The position numbers and the translations under genes are program-made. This document shows, piece by piece, positions 25,098-34,206 of a stretch of DNA of 64,000 nucleotides. The notes under the pieces are model-generated. The model was not told the origin of the DNA, ran no database searches, and saw nothing but the letters and a program-made list of their open reading frames with translations. The stretch's first letter is position 1. Each line of letters starts with the position of its first letter. Source of the stretch: Pyrinomonadaceae bacterium (GTDB lineage Bacteria > Acidobacteriota > Blastocatellia > Pyrinomonadales > Pyrinomonadaceae); NCBI GenBank assembly GCA_028284415.1, contig JANQRU010000001.1:434001-498000 (forward strand), read 5' to 3'.

Positions 25098-26275
25098 CAG
25101 AAAATAAAAAAATATCTTCAGTAATTTTAGGTGCGGCATTTTTGATGGCGACCTCAGCGGTGGGTCCTGGTTTTCTGACGCAAACTGCGGAATTCTCGAA
25201 AACTCTTTTGGCAAGTTTTGGGTTTGTAATTTTAATTTCTGTAATCATAGATATTTTCGCACAACTCAATATCTGGAGAGTTCTGACCGTTAGCGGCAAG
25301 CGTGGTCAGGACGTTGCAAACGAAACCATTAAAGGTAGCGGTTACTTGTTAGCGATTTTAATAGTTTTCGGTGGTTTAGCTTTTAATATAGGAAATATTG
25401 CCGGAGCAGGACTTGGATTAAATGTTCTGTTTGGATTAAAGCCTGAATACGGTGCAATCATCAGTGCTTTTGTGGGAATTGGCATTTTTCTATTCAAAGA
25501 TGCAGGAAAAGCAATGGATTTTTTTGTTAAAGTTCTTGGCTTTATCATGCTTGCGTTGATTATTTATGTTGTTTTCGTTTCTAAACCTCCACTTGACCAA
25601 GCAATTGTTAAAACTTTCATTCCAGACAAAATAGATCCTTTTGCAATCATAACTTTAGTTGGCGGAACGGTTGGTGGTTATATAACATTTGCAGGTGCTC
25701 ACCGTCTAATTGATGCTGGCGTAACTGGAGAAGATTCACTAAAAGAAGTAAATATCTCAGCAACTTCTGGTATTTTACTCACTGCTATAATTCGATTTTT
25801 ACTATTCTTTGCTGCTTTGGGAGTCTTAACTCTTGGGTTCACTTTTGATAAAACCAACCCTGCCTCGTCAATTTTTCAAAGTGCTGCCGGAACTATTGGT
25901 TACAAGATTTTTGGAATAGTTATTTGGTCTGCCGCTATAACTTCAGTTATTGGAGCAGCCTACACTTCAGTTTCTTTTCTAAAAACCTTCAACGAAAAAC
26001 TATCTGAATATTCAAAATATTTAATTATTGGTTTTATTGCCTTTTCAACGTTAATTTTCGCATCCATCGGAAAACCCAAAATGGTTTTGATTTTAGCTGG
26101 GACATTTAATGGCTTTATTCTTCCTGTTGGATTGGCAATCGTACTTTTAGCCTCAAGAAAATCAAAAATAATCGGTAACTACAAACATCCTTTGTGGTTA
26201 CAAATTTCTGGCTGGTTGGTTGTTGCGGTAATGTTCTGGTTTAGTGTGCAAACTATTGTAAATAGATTCGGATAA
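25094..26275 (+). CDS. YcsG-like NRAMP-superfamily membrane transporter
   Basis: 393 residues with about 11 hydrophobic helices. The start GPGFLTQTAEFSKTLL occupies the place of NRAMP helix 1 but lacks the DPGN metal motif, and helix 6 (GGTVGGYITFAGAHRLIDAG) lacks MPH. This fits the YcsG branch, whose gene sits with ycsF (pxpA), kipI and kipA in B. subtilis. Association with 5-oxoprolinase suggests a role in uptake of 5-oxoproline or a related compound rather than metal, but this is inferred from context only. It overlaps the peptidase gene by 4 nt and is followed after 3 nt by a small membrane-protein gene. Confidence 0.85.
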   Translation: MTENKKISSVILGAAFLMATSAVGPGFLTQTAEFSKTLLASFGFVILISVIIDIFAQLNIWRVLTVSGKRGQDVANETIKGSGYLLAILIVFGGLAFNIGNIAGAGLGLNVLFGLKPEYGAIISAFVGIGIFLFKDAGKAMDFFVKVLGFIMLALIIYVVFVSKPPLDQAIVKTFIPDKIDPFAIITLVGGTVGGYITFAGAHRLIDAGVTGEDSLKEVNISATSGILLTAIIRFLLFFAALGVLTLGFTFDKTNPASSIFQSAAGTIGYKIFGIVIWSAAITSVIGAAYTSVSFLKTFNEKLSEYSKYLIIGFIAFSTLIFASIGKPKMVLILAGTFNGFILPVGLAIVLLASRKSKIIGNYKHPLWLQISGWLVVAVMFWFSVQTIVNRFG

Positions 26276-26278
26276 ACA

Positions 26279-26590
26279 ATGAAAACTGTCACAAAAACTT
26301 ACTCAAATTTTTCGTTTTCTTTGTTGATAACATCATATGTATTAGGCTTCGTCCTGTTTCTAGCCTCAGTATTTATTGCTTTTTTTAATGCAGGTTTACT
26401 CTGGACTATCATCGGTATTTTATGTGCAGGATTCGGTGTAATCTTAGTAGCAATCATATTTAGTGCAATAAATAACGCTTGGATTACTTCTATTATTTTA
26501 GCTGTGAGTTTTCTAGCAATTAGTGTCTTGCGAAACTACGCCAAATCCCTTGCCAAAATTAAAGTTAGCAATTCAAAAGAGAAAAACTAA
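26279..26590 (+). CDS. Small three-helix membrane protein
   Basis: 103 residues. Three hydrophobic stretches lie at about 13-36, 39-61 and 66-86, followed by a basic tail (YAKSLAKIKVSNSKEKN). No family is recognised. The ATG comes 3 nt after the stop of the YcsG-like transporter, so it is the last gene of the pxp operon and may be an accessory subunit of that transporter (inference). AT content is like its neighbours. There is no clear terminator directly after it. Confidence 0.7.
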   Translation: MKTVTKTYSNFSFSLLITSYVLGFVLFLASVFIAFFNAGLLWTIIGILCAGFGVILVAIIFSAINNAWITSIILAVSFLAISVLRNYAKSLAKIKVSNSKEKN

Positions 26591-26704
26591 ACCTTCAATT
26601 ATCGAACCAAAATATCCTTAAAATTAAATTTTTTGTCATTTTTATTAGTCTGCTGGTGTATTCAAATTAGAAACACCAACAAATATTTCCAAGGAGAATT
26701 CATA

Positions 26705-27610
26705 ATGACAAGAGGTTCTAATATTTTTATACGTAACTCCGCATTTATTTTTCTTTCTGCAATCCTTCTTTTTTCAAGTTCAATAATTGTACTTGGACAA
26801 ACACAGACCGGTACATGGAAAGCTAAGGTCAGCAAGAAAAGTAACCAAAAACTAAATATATCTTTTTACAAAGAAAAAAATACAAGCAGTGAAAACCGCA
26901 AAAGATACAGTATATCAGGAAGTAATTTCAAAATAAGCGATTTACAAGGCTTAACAGAAAATCAGATAAATGGCTCAAATATACCTGTAAATTTCTCAAT
27001 AGTTAGAGAAGCAGGAACGATTCAATTTTCAGGTACATTTAATCAAGGAAAAGGTGAAGGAAACTATACTTTTACTGCTGATTCAAATTTCATTTCTGCA
27101 ATGGCTGGCTTAGGTTTTAATAATATTTCTGATGAAAAACTATTTTCTTCAGCTGTGTTAAACGTAAAAACTGCAACAGTTAGCGACTTAAGAGCGTCAG
27201 GACTCCAAAATATTGATTTAGATGATGTGTTCAAGGCAACTATTTTCAAGATTGATTCAAACTACATAACTGAAATGAATTCAGCAGGTTTTAGCAATCT
27301 AGATATGGATGATCTTGTTAAAGGGCGAATTTTCAAAATTGATGCTAATTATGCTAGAGAGGTTTTAGCAATGGGATTTGGCAAACAAGATTTGGAAGAA
27401 CTTGTAAAATTTAGAATTTTTAAAGTTACGCCGCAATTTTTATCAGAAATGAAATCCGAAGGTTATGCAAAACTTGATGCTGAACAAGTTGTGAAACTAA
27501 GAATCTTCAAAATTGATGCTAAATTTATTCAAAAAGCCAGAGAAAAAGGCTATGCAAATCCTTCCGTCGAGGAATTGGTTGAATTGAAAATTTTCGGAAA
27601 AGTTAAATAA
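26705..27610 (+). CDS. Secreted protein with tandem 'FKID' repeats
   Basis: 301 residues from the ATG at 26705, which has AAGGAG about 8 nt upstream; an earlier in-frame start would place the signal peptide inside the chain. Signal peptide about 1-31 (ending VLGQ). An N-terminal domain (about 35-125) follows, then roughly five repeats of about 29-30 residues with the pattern IFKIDxxYIxEMxxxGFxxLDxDDLVKxR, running to the C-terminus. Similar repeats occur, as I recall, at the C-terminal ends of BlaR1/M56-type proteins in Acidobacteria and Bacteroidota; I cannot verify this here. Binding role unknown. A terminator follows at 27664. Confidence 0.8.
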   Translation: MTRGSNIFIRNSAFIFLSAILLFSSSIIVLGQTQTGTWKAKVSKKSNQKLNISFYKEKNTSSENRKRYSISGSNFKISDLQGLTENQINGSNIPVNFSIVREAGTIQFSGTFNQGKGEGNYTFTADSNFISAMAGLGFNNISDEKLFSSAVLNVKTATVSDLRASGLQNIDLDDVFKATIFKIDSNYITEMNSAGFSNLDMDDLVKGRIFKIDANYAREVLAMGFGKQDLEELVKFRIFKVTPQFLSEMKSEGYAKLDAEQVVKLRIFKIDAKFIQKAREKGYANPSVEELVELKIFGKVK

Positions 27611-27663
27611 GTTCTCCGAATTTTTATAAACGCTGCTGTTCATATACCAATTCCAAAACAATT

Positions 27664-27696
27664 GGCGAGTCAATAATTTTGGCTCGTCTTTTTTTT
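27664..27696 (+). terminator. Intrinsic terminator
   Basis: GGCGAGTC (27664-27671) pairs with GGCTCGTC (27681-27688), allowing two G-T pairs, and a run of Ts follows. It ends the repeat-protein gene. Confidence 0.7.
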
Positions 27697-27780
27697 ATTT
27701 TGTAAATAAGAAAATAAAACTTATAATTACGTGTTTCAAAAAAACGCAACTCCCCAAATTCTATACTTACAGGAGAAAAG

Positions 27781-29139
27781 ATGGCTGAGAAAAAGAAAAT
27801 GAGTCTAACGATGAAAATTCTGTTGGGCTTGGTTTTAGGTTTAATCACTGGTGTTCTTATCAACACGTTTTTCAAAGGAAATGAGGTTGTTGACACTTGG
27901 CTTGTCAAGGGAATATTTGAACTAGGCGGTGGTATTTTCTTAAACCTCCTAAAAATGCTAGTTGTACCTTTAGTTACTTTTTCCCTGATAGTAGGGGTTT
28001 GCGGAATTGGTGATATAGCCGCACTAGGACGCATAGGTATAAAGTCCTTTCTGTTATATGTTTTGACCACTGCAATTGCCATCACAACGGCAATTGGACT
28101 TGCGATGTTGATAGGTCCTGGTCAGGGCTTCGATATGCAATCCTCTAAAGCCGCAGAATTTACGGCGAAAGAAGCACCGCCGATTACCGAAGTCTTTATT
28201 AATATTGTGCCAAGCAATCCGGTTGCAACCTTTGCTAATGGCGATATGTTGGGCATTATCTTTTACGCGATAATGGTCGGGATAGCTCTTTTGATTATAG
28301 GAAAAGCTGTAAAACCCGTAGTTCAAGCTGCGGAAATGCTTAATGAAGTGGCAATGAAATTGGTTGATATGGTGATGAGCGTCGCACATATAGGCGTTTT
28401 CTGTCTGATCGCCAAAACCTTTGCAGAGCAGGGAATCGAATTGATACTACCTATGGCAAGTTATTTTTTCACTGTTTTGGGAGCATTGGGGATTCATTTC
28501 TTTGTAACGATTCTGGTTATACTTTTTGTTCTCACCAGATTTAATCCTTTGACATTTTTACGGAAAATGCGAAGTGCCCAAGCCTTTGCGTTTTCGACGG
28601 CAAGTTCGGGTGCGACAATTCCCATAACTTTGCAATGTGTTACGGAACGACTCGGTGTAAAAAATTCAGTTGCCTCGTTTACAGTTCCGCTCGGAGCCAC
28701 GATCAATATGGACGGAACGGCGATAATGCAAGGCGTGGCGACCGTCTTTATCGCTAATGTTTACGGAATTGAGCTCGGTGTTGGCGGTTATATAACCGTT
28801 ATCGGAATGGCTGTACTTGCATCTATTGGAACCGCTGGTGTACCTGGTGTAGGACTTATTATGTTGGCGATGGTTTTAAATCAAGTTGGCTTACCACTTG
28901 AAGGAATCGGCTTGATATTAGGTGTTGATCGTTTGCTAGATATGTGCCGTACAGCTGTCAACATCACGGGTGATGCTATGGTTTCAACTGTTGTTGCCAA
29001 GGGTGAAGGCAAGATTGACACGGACATTTACAATGATCCTTATGCAGGTGATATAGACTTTGATGAAGAGCTGGATATTTCCGATGAGGATGAGGAAGAA
29101 TTCGCAAGAGTAGTAGATGATCCTCTCGTGAAGAAATAA
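27781..29139 (+). CDS. Dicarboxylate/amino acid:cation symporter (DAACS family)
   Basis: 452 residues, about 8 membrane helices plus two hairpin loops. Recognisable segments are LKMLVVPLVTFSLIVGV, SNPVATFANGDMLGIIFYAI, AFAFSTASSGATIPITLQC (hairpin 1 serine-rich motif), VPLGATINMDGTAIMQGVATVFIANVYG, VPGVGLIMLAMVLNQVGLP and the helix-8 motif RLLDMCRTAVNITGDAM. Members (GltP, GltT, DctA) take up glutamate, aspartate or C4-dicarboxylates with H+ or Na+. Substrate choice is not decidable by eye; Arg in DRLLDMCRTAVN is the usual acidic-substrate contact. The C-terminal tail is unusually acidic. AGGAG stands shortly before the ATG. Confidence 0.93.
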   Translation: MAEKKKMSLTMKILLGLVLGLITGVLINTFFKGNEVVDTWLVKGIFELGGGIFLNLLKMLVVPLVTFSLIVGVCGIGDIAALGRIGIKSFLLYVLTTAIAITTAIGLAMLIGPGQGFDMQSSKAAEFTAKEAPPITEVFINIVPSNPVATFANGDMLGIIFYAIMVGIALLIIGKAVKPVVQAAEMLNEVAMKLVDMVMSVAHIGVFCLIAKTFAEQGIELILPMASYFFTVLGALGIHFFVTILVILFVLTRFNPLTFLRKMRSAQAFAFSTASSGATIPITLQCVTERLGVKNSVASFTVPLGATINMDGTAIMQGVATVFIANVYGIELGVGGYITVIGMAVLASIGTAGVPGVGLIMLAMVLNQVGLPLEGIGLILGVDRLLDMCRTAVNITGDAMVSTVVAKGEGKIDTDIYNDPYAGDIDFDEELDISDEDEEEFARVVDDPLVKK

Positions 29140-29156
29140 ACACAAAACTTTAAAGT

Positions 29157-29194
29157 AAAAAAGTTCGGTCAAAAATTTTGACCGAACTTTTTTT
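29157..29194. terminator. Bidirectional terminator
   Basis: AAGTTCGGTCAAAA pairs with TTTTGACCGAACTT around a minimal loop, with an A run on one side and a T run on the other. It ends the symporter gene (+) and tRNA-Lys (-). Confidence 0.93.
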
Positions 29195-29200
29195 AAATTC

Positions 29201-29276
29201 TGGTGATCCGAGGAGGGCTCGAACCTCCGACCCACTGGTTAAAAGCCAGTTGCTCTGCCAACTGAGCTATCGGACC
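29201..29276 (-). tRNA. trnK: tRNA-Lys (anticodon UUU)
   Basis: The 76-nt minus-strand transcript starts GGTCCGA and ends TCGGATCACCA, so the 3' CCA is encoded. The D arm is TAGCTCAGTTGGCAGAG, the anticodon stem-loop ACTGGCTTTTAACCAGT with anticodon TTT, and the T arm GGAGGTTCGAGCCCTCC. All four stems pair, with one G-T in the acceptor. Confidence 0.97.
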
Positions 29277-29349
29277 ACATTTTAAAATATCTAGTTGGAA
29301 ATTGCTCCCAACGAAATTTTAGATTTTAGTATTTTAATCTAAGAAAAGC

Positions 29350-29367
29350 AAGTGAAAATATTCACTT
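29350..29367 (-). terminator. Hairpin downstream of purA
   Basis: AAGTGAA (29350-29356) pairs with TTCACTT (29361-29367) around AATA. On the minus strand it directly follows the purA stop and is followed by GCTTTTCTT, a weak T tract. Confidence 0.5.
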
Positions 29368-30678
29368 TTAATTAAACCAGCCTTCCATCACGGAATCTTT
29401 TAAAATTATGGTTTGATCTCTTTCAGGTCCAGTAGAAATTAATCCTATTTCAACTCCGATAGATTTGGACAAAAAATCGACATATTCTCTTGCTTTTGTA
29501 GGCAAATCATCAATATTTGTAATTCCAACTGTGTCAGACTTCCATCCTTCTAGTGTTTCATAAACAGGTTCAATCTGCCTTAAATCTTGCGAAACAGCTG
29601 GAAATGTATCCACTCTCTCTCCATCAATTTTGTAACCAACACAAACCTTGATTTCATCAAGAGCATCTAGAACATCTATTTTTGTAAGTGCTACGGAATC
29701 AAAACCATTTAATTCAGCCGCATACCTAGTCGCAACTGCATCAAACCATCCACATCTTCTAGGTCTTTTTGTAACTGACCCGAATTCATTTCCTCGCTCT
29801 CGAATTAAATTTGCCGTATCCTCTTCTGCATCTAACATTTCAGATGGAAAAGGTCCTTCGCCAACTCTAGTCATATAAGTTCTGACAATTCCCAACACTC
29901 CTGTGATGTGATGTGGTGGAATTCCAGCACCAACGGAAGCTCCGCCAGCTGTGGGATTTGAAGAAGTAACAAAAGGATAAGTTCCATGATCAACGTCTAA
30001 AAGTGTTGCTTGTGCTCCTTCAAGTAATATTTTTTTATTTTCTTTTTTAGCTTGTGCAAAGAAGTGTGAAGTCTCACAAACAAATGGTCTCAATCTTTCA
30101 GCCAGTGCAGAGATTTCCTCAAAAATTTCGTCTGACCGAAGCGGCTCACGTCCATAAAGAACTATTACACGATTCGCTTCTTCTAAATTTCTTTCAATTC
30201 GTTGTTTAAGCACCTCAGGCACAAGTGCATCTGCAACACGAATTCCACGTCTTCCTGCTTTATCTTCGTAGGTTGGACCAATCCCGCGTAAGGTTGTTCC
30301 GATCTTTTCATTTCCCAAACGCTCTTCAGATGTGTGATCTAATGCCCGATGATAGGGCATTATAAGATGTGCTCGGCTTGAAACTTTTAATCTTTCAGGA
30401 GTTATAGAAATTCCCTTGTCAGTCATTTGATCAACTTCTTCAAAAAATGCAATAGGATCAATCACCATTCCATTTCCGAGTACACACGTTGAACCTTCAT
30501 GGATAATTCCTGAAGGTAAGAGTCTCAAGACAAAAGCCTGATCTCCAACATAGACGCTGTGACCGGCATTATGCCCACCCTGATAACGTGAAACAATATC
30601 AAATCTATCTGCCAATAAATCTACGACTTTTCCTTTTCCTTCATCGCCCCATTGTGAGCCAATTATTACAATAATCAT
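29368..30678 (-). CDS. purA: Adenylosuccinate synthetase PurA
   Basis: 436 residues, the usual length. The N-terminus MIIVIIGSQWGDEGKGKVVDLLA carries the GDEGKGK P-loop-like motif and catalytic Asp; GGHNAGH, GTTLRGIGPTYEDKAGR (with GIGP and catalytic context) and the C-terminal TSTGPERDQT-like ISTGPERDQTI are all present. It converts IMP and aspartate to adenylosuccinate with GTP, the first step to AMP. Cytoplasmic homodimer. Preceded by a repeat-rich 80-nt spacer (30684-30760) that separates it from the acetyltransferase gene on the same strand. Confidence 0.98.
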   Translation of the reverse strand: MIIVIIGSQWGDEGKGKVVDLLADRFDIVSRYQGGHNAGHSVYVGDQAFVLRLLPSGIIHEGSTCVLGNGMVIDPIAFFEEVDQMTDKGISITPERLKVSSRAHLIMPYHRALDHTSEERLGNEKIGTTLRGIGPTYEDKAGRRGIRVADALVPEVLKQRIERNLEEANRVIVLYGREPLRSDEIFEEISALAERLRPFVCETSHFFAQAKKENKKILLEGAQATLLDVDHGTYPFVTSSNPTAGGASVGAGIPPHHITGVLGIVRTYMTRVGEGPFPSEMLDAEEDTANLIRERGNEFGSVTKRPRRCGWFDAVATRYAAELNGFDSVALTKIDVLDALDEIKVCVGYKIDGERVDTFPAVSQDLRQIEPVYETLEGWKSDTVGITNIDDLPTKAREYVDFLSKSIGVEIGLISTGPERDQTIILKDSVMEGWFN

Positions 30679-30683
30679 TTTAT

Positions 30684-30760
30684 ACAGTAAACAGTGGTCA
30701 GTAAGCAGTGAGCAGAAAATCAGTTTTAACTTTTAGCTGATAACTGATAACTGATAACTG
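30684..30760. repeat. Short degenerate repeat cluster with fold-back potential
   Basis: On the plus strand the first half has CAGT-spaced units (AGTAAACAGTGGTCAGTAAG) and the second half is three exact copies of TGATAAC in a row. CAGTnnnCAGT in the first half is partly complementary to ACTGnnnACTG in the second, so the region can fold back on itself. It looks like a dispersed intergenic repeat of the type that varies between strains. Confidence 0.6.
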
Positions 30761-31300
30761 TTATTTCCATTCCTCTTTTAAAATTGAATAAATTACTAAA
30801 TCAACAAATTTATCGTGCTTTTTTGCAGTCTGTCTTGCAATTCCCTCTTCAGTAAAACCTAATTTTTTAGGTATCGCTTGGCTTTTTTCGTTTTCTGTTT
30901 CACATCGGATAATGACTCGTTTAAATTTTAAATCTGAAAAAATATAATCTATTAATACCTTACAGCTTTTGATAATTATCCCTTTTCCAGTGTGATCTTT
31001 ATCCAACCAATATCCTATTTCAACGGATTTGTTTAACAGATCGTGTCTTACACAACCTATACCACCAACCAATTTATCGTTATAAAAAATAAAAAGACCG
31101 GGTAAATCGGTTTCTGCAAATTCTTTTCTGCTTGATTCAATAAATGTATGTGCATCTTCGATAGAATAATCTTTAGTTGCCCAAATGAGCCATTTACCTA
31201 AATGCTCTAGATTATTTTTTACAACAGAACATAGTTCTTCATCGTAAAGTTTTGAATGCAAACGAAGTTCGATGTTTTCATCAACTTGTTTAGAAAGCAT
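30761..31300 (-). CDS. GNAT-family N-acetyltransferase (RimJ/RimL-like)
   Basis: 179 residues from the ATG at 31300; longer frames overlap glgA, whereas this ATG begins 2 nt after the glgA stop. Family pattern: ELRLHSKLYDEELCSVV at the N-terminus, LVGGIGCVRHDLLNKSVEIGYWLDKDHTGKGI (beta 4 and acetyl-CoA loop; the usual QxxGxG is degenerate as DHTGKGI), FKRVIIRCETENEKSQAIPKKLGFTEEGI (alpha 4 and the GF..E motif). This resembles ribosomal-protein serine/alanine acetyltransferases (RimL, RimJ, YdaF). It lies downstream of glgA and is probably co-transcribed; the link is not obviously functional. Substrate unknown. Confidence 0.87.
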   Translation of the reverse strand: MLSKQVDENIELRLHSKLYDEELCSVVKNNLEHLGKWLIWATKDYSIEDAHTFIESSRKEFAETDLPGLFIFYNDKLVGGIGCVRHDLLNKSVEIGYWLDKDHTGKGIIIKSCKVLIDYIFSDLKFKRVIIRCETENEKSQAIPKKLGFTEEGIARQTAKKHDKFVDLVIYSILKEEWK

Positions 31301-31302
31301 TT

Positions 31303-32727
31303 TTAGTTCCCAAGCGTCAGATTGTATAGTGCAACATACTTTCTCGCTGCATTTTGCCAAGAATTATCTTCCAACATTCCATTAATTTGCATACGTCTCC
31401 AAGAATCTTTCTCAGCGTATGTAAAAATAGCTTCGTAAATCTTTTCCAAGAATTTATCAGCTTGGAATTCTTGAAACTTAAATCCATTACCAGTTCCAGT
31501 TACACGATCAAAATTCTGGATTGTATCATCCAATCCACCCACAGCACGAACTATTGGGATTGTGCCGTAACGCAACGAATACATTTGATTTAAGCCACAA
31601 GGCTCAAACCTCGAAGGCATTAGGAAAATATCTGCTCCTGCCTCTATTTTATGTGCTAAATCTTCATTGTAACCTTTGAAAACACCAACCTGATTTGGTG
31701 CATAATCTCTTAACTGCTGGAAAAAGTTTTCATAAGAACTGTCTCCTGAGCCGAGTGCAACAAAATAGGCTCCTGTATTAATTATTTCTCCAGCTACTTG
31801 CTGAATTAATTCAATTCCTTTTTGTGCTGTCAAACGGCTGATAATTGCAAACACAGGGCGTTCTAAGTCGATCGGCAACATAAATTGCTCAAGTAAATCT
31901 TTTTTGCAATCAATTTTGCCATCTAAATTTTGATAATTGTAATGTGCTCTCAAATTTTCATCTGTTTCTGGATTCCACACATCATAGTCAACCCCATTCG
32001 TGATACCGATCAAATTGTCACTTCGCATTCTCAAAAGCCAATCAAGACCGTAACCGTTTTCAGATTGTTGAATTTCATAACCATAGCGATTAGAAACAGT
32101 CGAAAGCATATCGCTGGCACTCAAGCCAGCTTTCAAGGCAGAAGCATATCCATTAAATGTAAAGTGATTTTGCTCAAACTCGCTTCCAAAACCCATCTGC
32201 CAAAGTTCACCTGAACCAAAACCACCTTGATAAGCTAAATTATGTATTGAAAAGACAGTTCTAGTGTTTCTCCAATAAGAATCCCAATATCTAAGATGAG
32301 CAATTTCTACAGATGCAAAACCTGTGTGCCAATCGTTTAAGTGAACAATATCTGGAGGTGAGCCGAGTCTTTTGATCAAAGCAAGTGCCGTATGATTAAA
32401 GAATGCAAAGCGCTCGTAGTCTTCATTGTAACCATAAATTGAATCACGATGAAAAAACTCAGGTGCATCAATCAAAAAGGTAGGTGAGCCATTTGCTTCA
32501 GAGTAGAATGCTTTAGCTTTATAGGGTTTGCCTCGCCACTCAACCCATAAATCATCAATTGCTACATGCCAAAGGTGTTCACCCTTAGTCTGTAAATAAC
32601 AGGGTGTAATAAGAAACGAATCAATACCAATCTGTTTTAGGGCTTTGGGTAAAGCTCCTGCAACATCAGCTAATCCGCCTGTTTTTGAATATGGAACAGC
32701 CTCTGCCGAAAGAATTGCTACACGCAT
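31303..32727 (-). CDS. glgA: Glycogen synthase (ADP-glucose type) GlgA
   Basis: 474 residues, a GT5 glycosyltransferase. The N-terminus MRVAILSAEAVPYSKTGGLADVAGALPKAL carries the KTGGLADV ADP-glucose-binding motif; HNLAYQGGFG, GITNGVDYDVWNPETD, RLTAQKGIELI and MPSRFEPCGLNQMYSLRYGTIPIVRAVGGLDDTI (C-terminal conserved E and GGL) follow. It extends alpha-1,4-glucan chains from ADP-glucose. No other glycogen gene is adjacent in this window. A strong terminator separates it from rho upstream. Confidence 0.96.
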   Translation of the reverse strand: MRVAILSAEAVPYSKTGGLADVAGALPKALKQIGIDSFLITPCYLQTKGEHLWHVAIDDLWVEWRGKPYKAKAFYSEANGSPTFLIDAPEFFHRDSIYGYNEDYERFAFFNHTALALIKRLGSPPDIVHLNDWHTGFASVEIAHLRYWDSYWRNTRTVFSIHNLAYQGGFGSGELWQMGFGSEFEQNHFTFNGYASALKAGLSASDMLSTVSNRYGYEIQQSENGYGLDWLLRMRSDNLIGITNGVDYDVWNPETDENLRAHYNYQNLDGKIDCKKDLLEQFMLPIDLERPVFAIISRLTAQKGIELIQQVAGEIINTGAYFVALGSGDSSYENFFQQLRDYAPNQVGVFKGYNEDLAHKIEAGADIFLMPSRFEPCGLNQMYSLRYGTIPIVRAVGGLDDTIQNFDRVTGTGNGFKFQEFQADKFLEKIYEAIFTYAEKDSWRRMQINGMLEDNSWQNAARKYVALYNLTLGN

Positions 32728-32734
32728 AAATCAA

Positions 32735-32792
32735 CAAAAAATAAATCGTGAATAGAAAGTCGCTAGTATTATAACGACTCTATTCACGATTT
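32735..32792 (-). terminator. Strong terminator after rho
   Basis: AAATCGTGAATAG (32743-32755) and AGTCG (58-62) pair with CGACT (75-79) and CTATTCACGATTT (80-92), with one two-base bulge. On the minus strand the stem is followed by ATTTTTTG. It separates rho from glgA. Confidence 0.85.
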
Positions 32793-32814
32793 ACTATCCA
32801 ACTTACTTAAAAAT

Positions 32815-34206
32815 TTAACTCTGCATCGATGCAAGGAAATCAGCGTTAGTTTTTGCTTTGCCGAGACGCTCTAAAACAACTTCCATTTGCTCAACCGACG
32901 AGAGTGGATTAAGTACACGACGCATAACCCAAATTCTGGCAAGATCGTCTTTGCTAATAAGCAATTCTTCTTTGCGAGTTCCGCTTCTTTGTAAATCAAT
33001 AGCTGGGAATAAACGTTTATCTGAAAGTTTACGGTCAAGATGTATTTCTGAGTTACCGGTTCCCTTAAACTCCTCAAAAATTACATCGTCCATACGCGAT
33101 CCCGTATCAATCAGAGCCGTAGCAATGATGGTTAAACTTCCGCCCTCTTCAATATTTCTTGCAGCACCAAAAAAGCGTTTTGGACGTTGCAAAGCATTTG
33201 AATCTATACCACCGGACAAAATCTTTCCAGATGGTGGAACAACCGCGTTGTGTGCCCGTGCCAATCTTGTAATCGAATCTAACAAAATAACTACGTCTTT
33301 TTTGTGTTCAACTAGTCGTTTCGCTTTTTCAATCACCATATCCGCAACTTGGACGTGTCTTGTTGGTGGCTCGTCAAATGTTGATGATATTACTTCACCT
33401 TCAACAGATCTCTGCATATCGGTTACTTCTTCAGGTCGCTCATCAATTAGAAGAACAATCAAAGTAACCTCAGGATGATTTTGTGTGATCGAATTTGCAA
33501 TAGTTTGCAAAAGCATCGTTTTACCTGTTCGAGGCGGTGCAACGATCAAAGCACGTTGTCCCTTACCAATCGGAGTAACCAGATCAATTACGCGAGCCGA
33601 GATATTATTCGGGTCTTCTGTCTCCATTCGTAATTGTTCATCTGGATAAAGCGGAGTTAGATTATCAAAGAATATCTTTTCTCGCGCCGCTTCGGGTGCT
33701 TCAAAATTGATTGCCTCAACTTTAATTAATGCAAAATATCTTTCACCTTCTTTCGGAGGTCTGATTTGACCTGAAATTGTATCTCCTGTTCGCAAATCGA
33801 ATTTGCGAATTTGCGAAGGTGAAACATAAATGTCGTCAGGTCCCGGGAGATAGTTATATTCGGGAGCTCTTAAAAAACCAAAGCCATCAGGTAGAGTTTC
33901 AAGTACACCGGAAGAAAAGATTAATCCGCTTTTTTCAGTTTGTTTAGCAAGAACTTTGAAAATAAGCTCTTGCTTACGCATTCCCGAAGCCCCTTCAACT
34001 TCCAATTCTTTGGCGACTTGAGCTAGCGATGAAATTGACATTTCTTTTAACTCAGCTAAATCAAGGGTGTCGCCTTTTTGGTCGTTTTTAGATTTTTTCT
34101 TTTGTGAATTTTTATCTTTATTCACATTATCACCAGAATCCTCAAAACCATTTTTTGTAGATTTTTTGGTTTTTTCGTTTTTACCTCTAGTTGTCTTGGT
34201 TGCCAT
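32815..34206 (-). CDS. rho: Transcription termination factor Rho
   Basis: 463 residues from the ATG at 34206; a TTG eight codons upstream is the alternative start. An N-terminal extension of about 55 residues is Lys/Asn/Asp-rich and disordered. The helix-bundle RNA-binding start follows ([20 protein letters not shown]), then the cold-shock-like fold ([29 protein letters not shown]), then the ATPase: [16 protein letters not shown] (P-loop), [15 protein letters not shown] (Walker B region) and [13 protein letters not shown] hexameric RNA helicase that ends transcription. The 250-nt leader upstream holds a plus-strand-facing hairpin (34385). Monocistronic by flanking hairpins. Confidence 0.97.
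   Translation of the reverse strand: MATKTTRGKNEKTKKSTKNGFEDSGDNVNKDKNSQKKKSKNDQKGDTLDLAELKEMSISSLAQVAKELEVEGASGMRKQELIFKVLAKQTEKSGLIFSSGVLETLPDGFGFLRAPEYNYLPGPDDIYVSPSQIRKFDLRTGDTISGQIRPPKEGERYFALIKVEAINFEAPEAAREKIFFDNLTPLYPDEQLRMETEDPNNISARVIDLVTPIGKGQRALIVAPPRTGKTMLLQTIANSITQNHPEVTLIVLLIDERPEEVTDMQRSVEGEVISSTFDEPPTRHVQVADMVIEKAKRLVEHKKDVVILLDSITRLARAHNAVVPPSGKILSGGIDSNALQRPKRFFGAARNIEEGGSLTIIATALIDTGSRMDDVIFEEFKGTGNSEIHLDRKLSDKRLFPAIDLQRSGTRKEELLISKDDLARIWVMRRVLNPLSSVEQMEVVLERLGKAKTNADFLASMQS

Noticed and set aside
30720..30750. Short direct repeats taken for a CRISPR array
   Set aside because: Units are only 7 nt with no unique spacers and no cas genes are near; they belong to the dispersed repeat cluster.
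32858..33478. 206-codon plus-strand frame inside rho
   Set aside because: Antisense shadow of the rho ATPase domain; the Ser/Arg-rich composition is that of reversed coding DNA.
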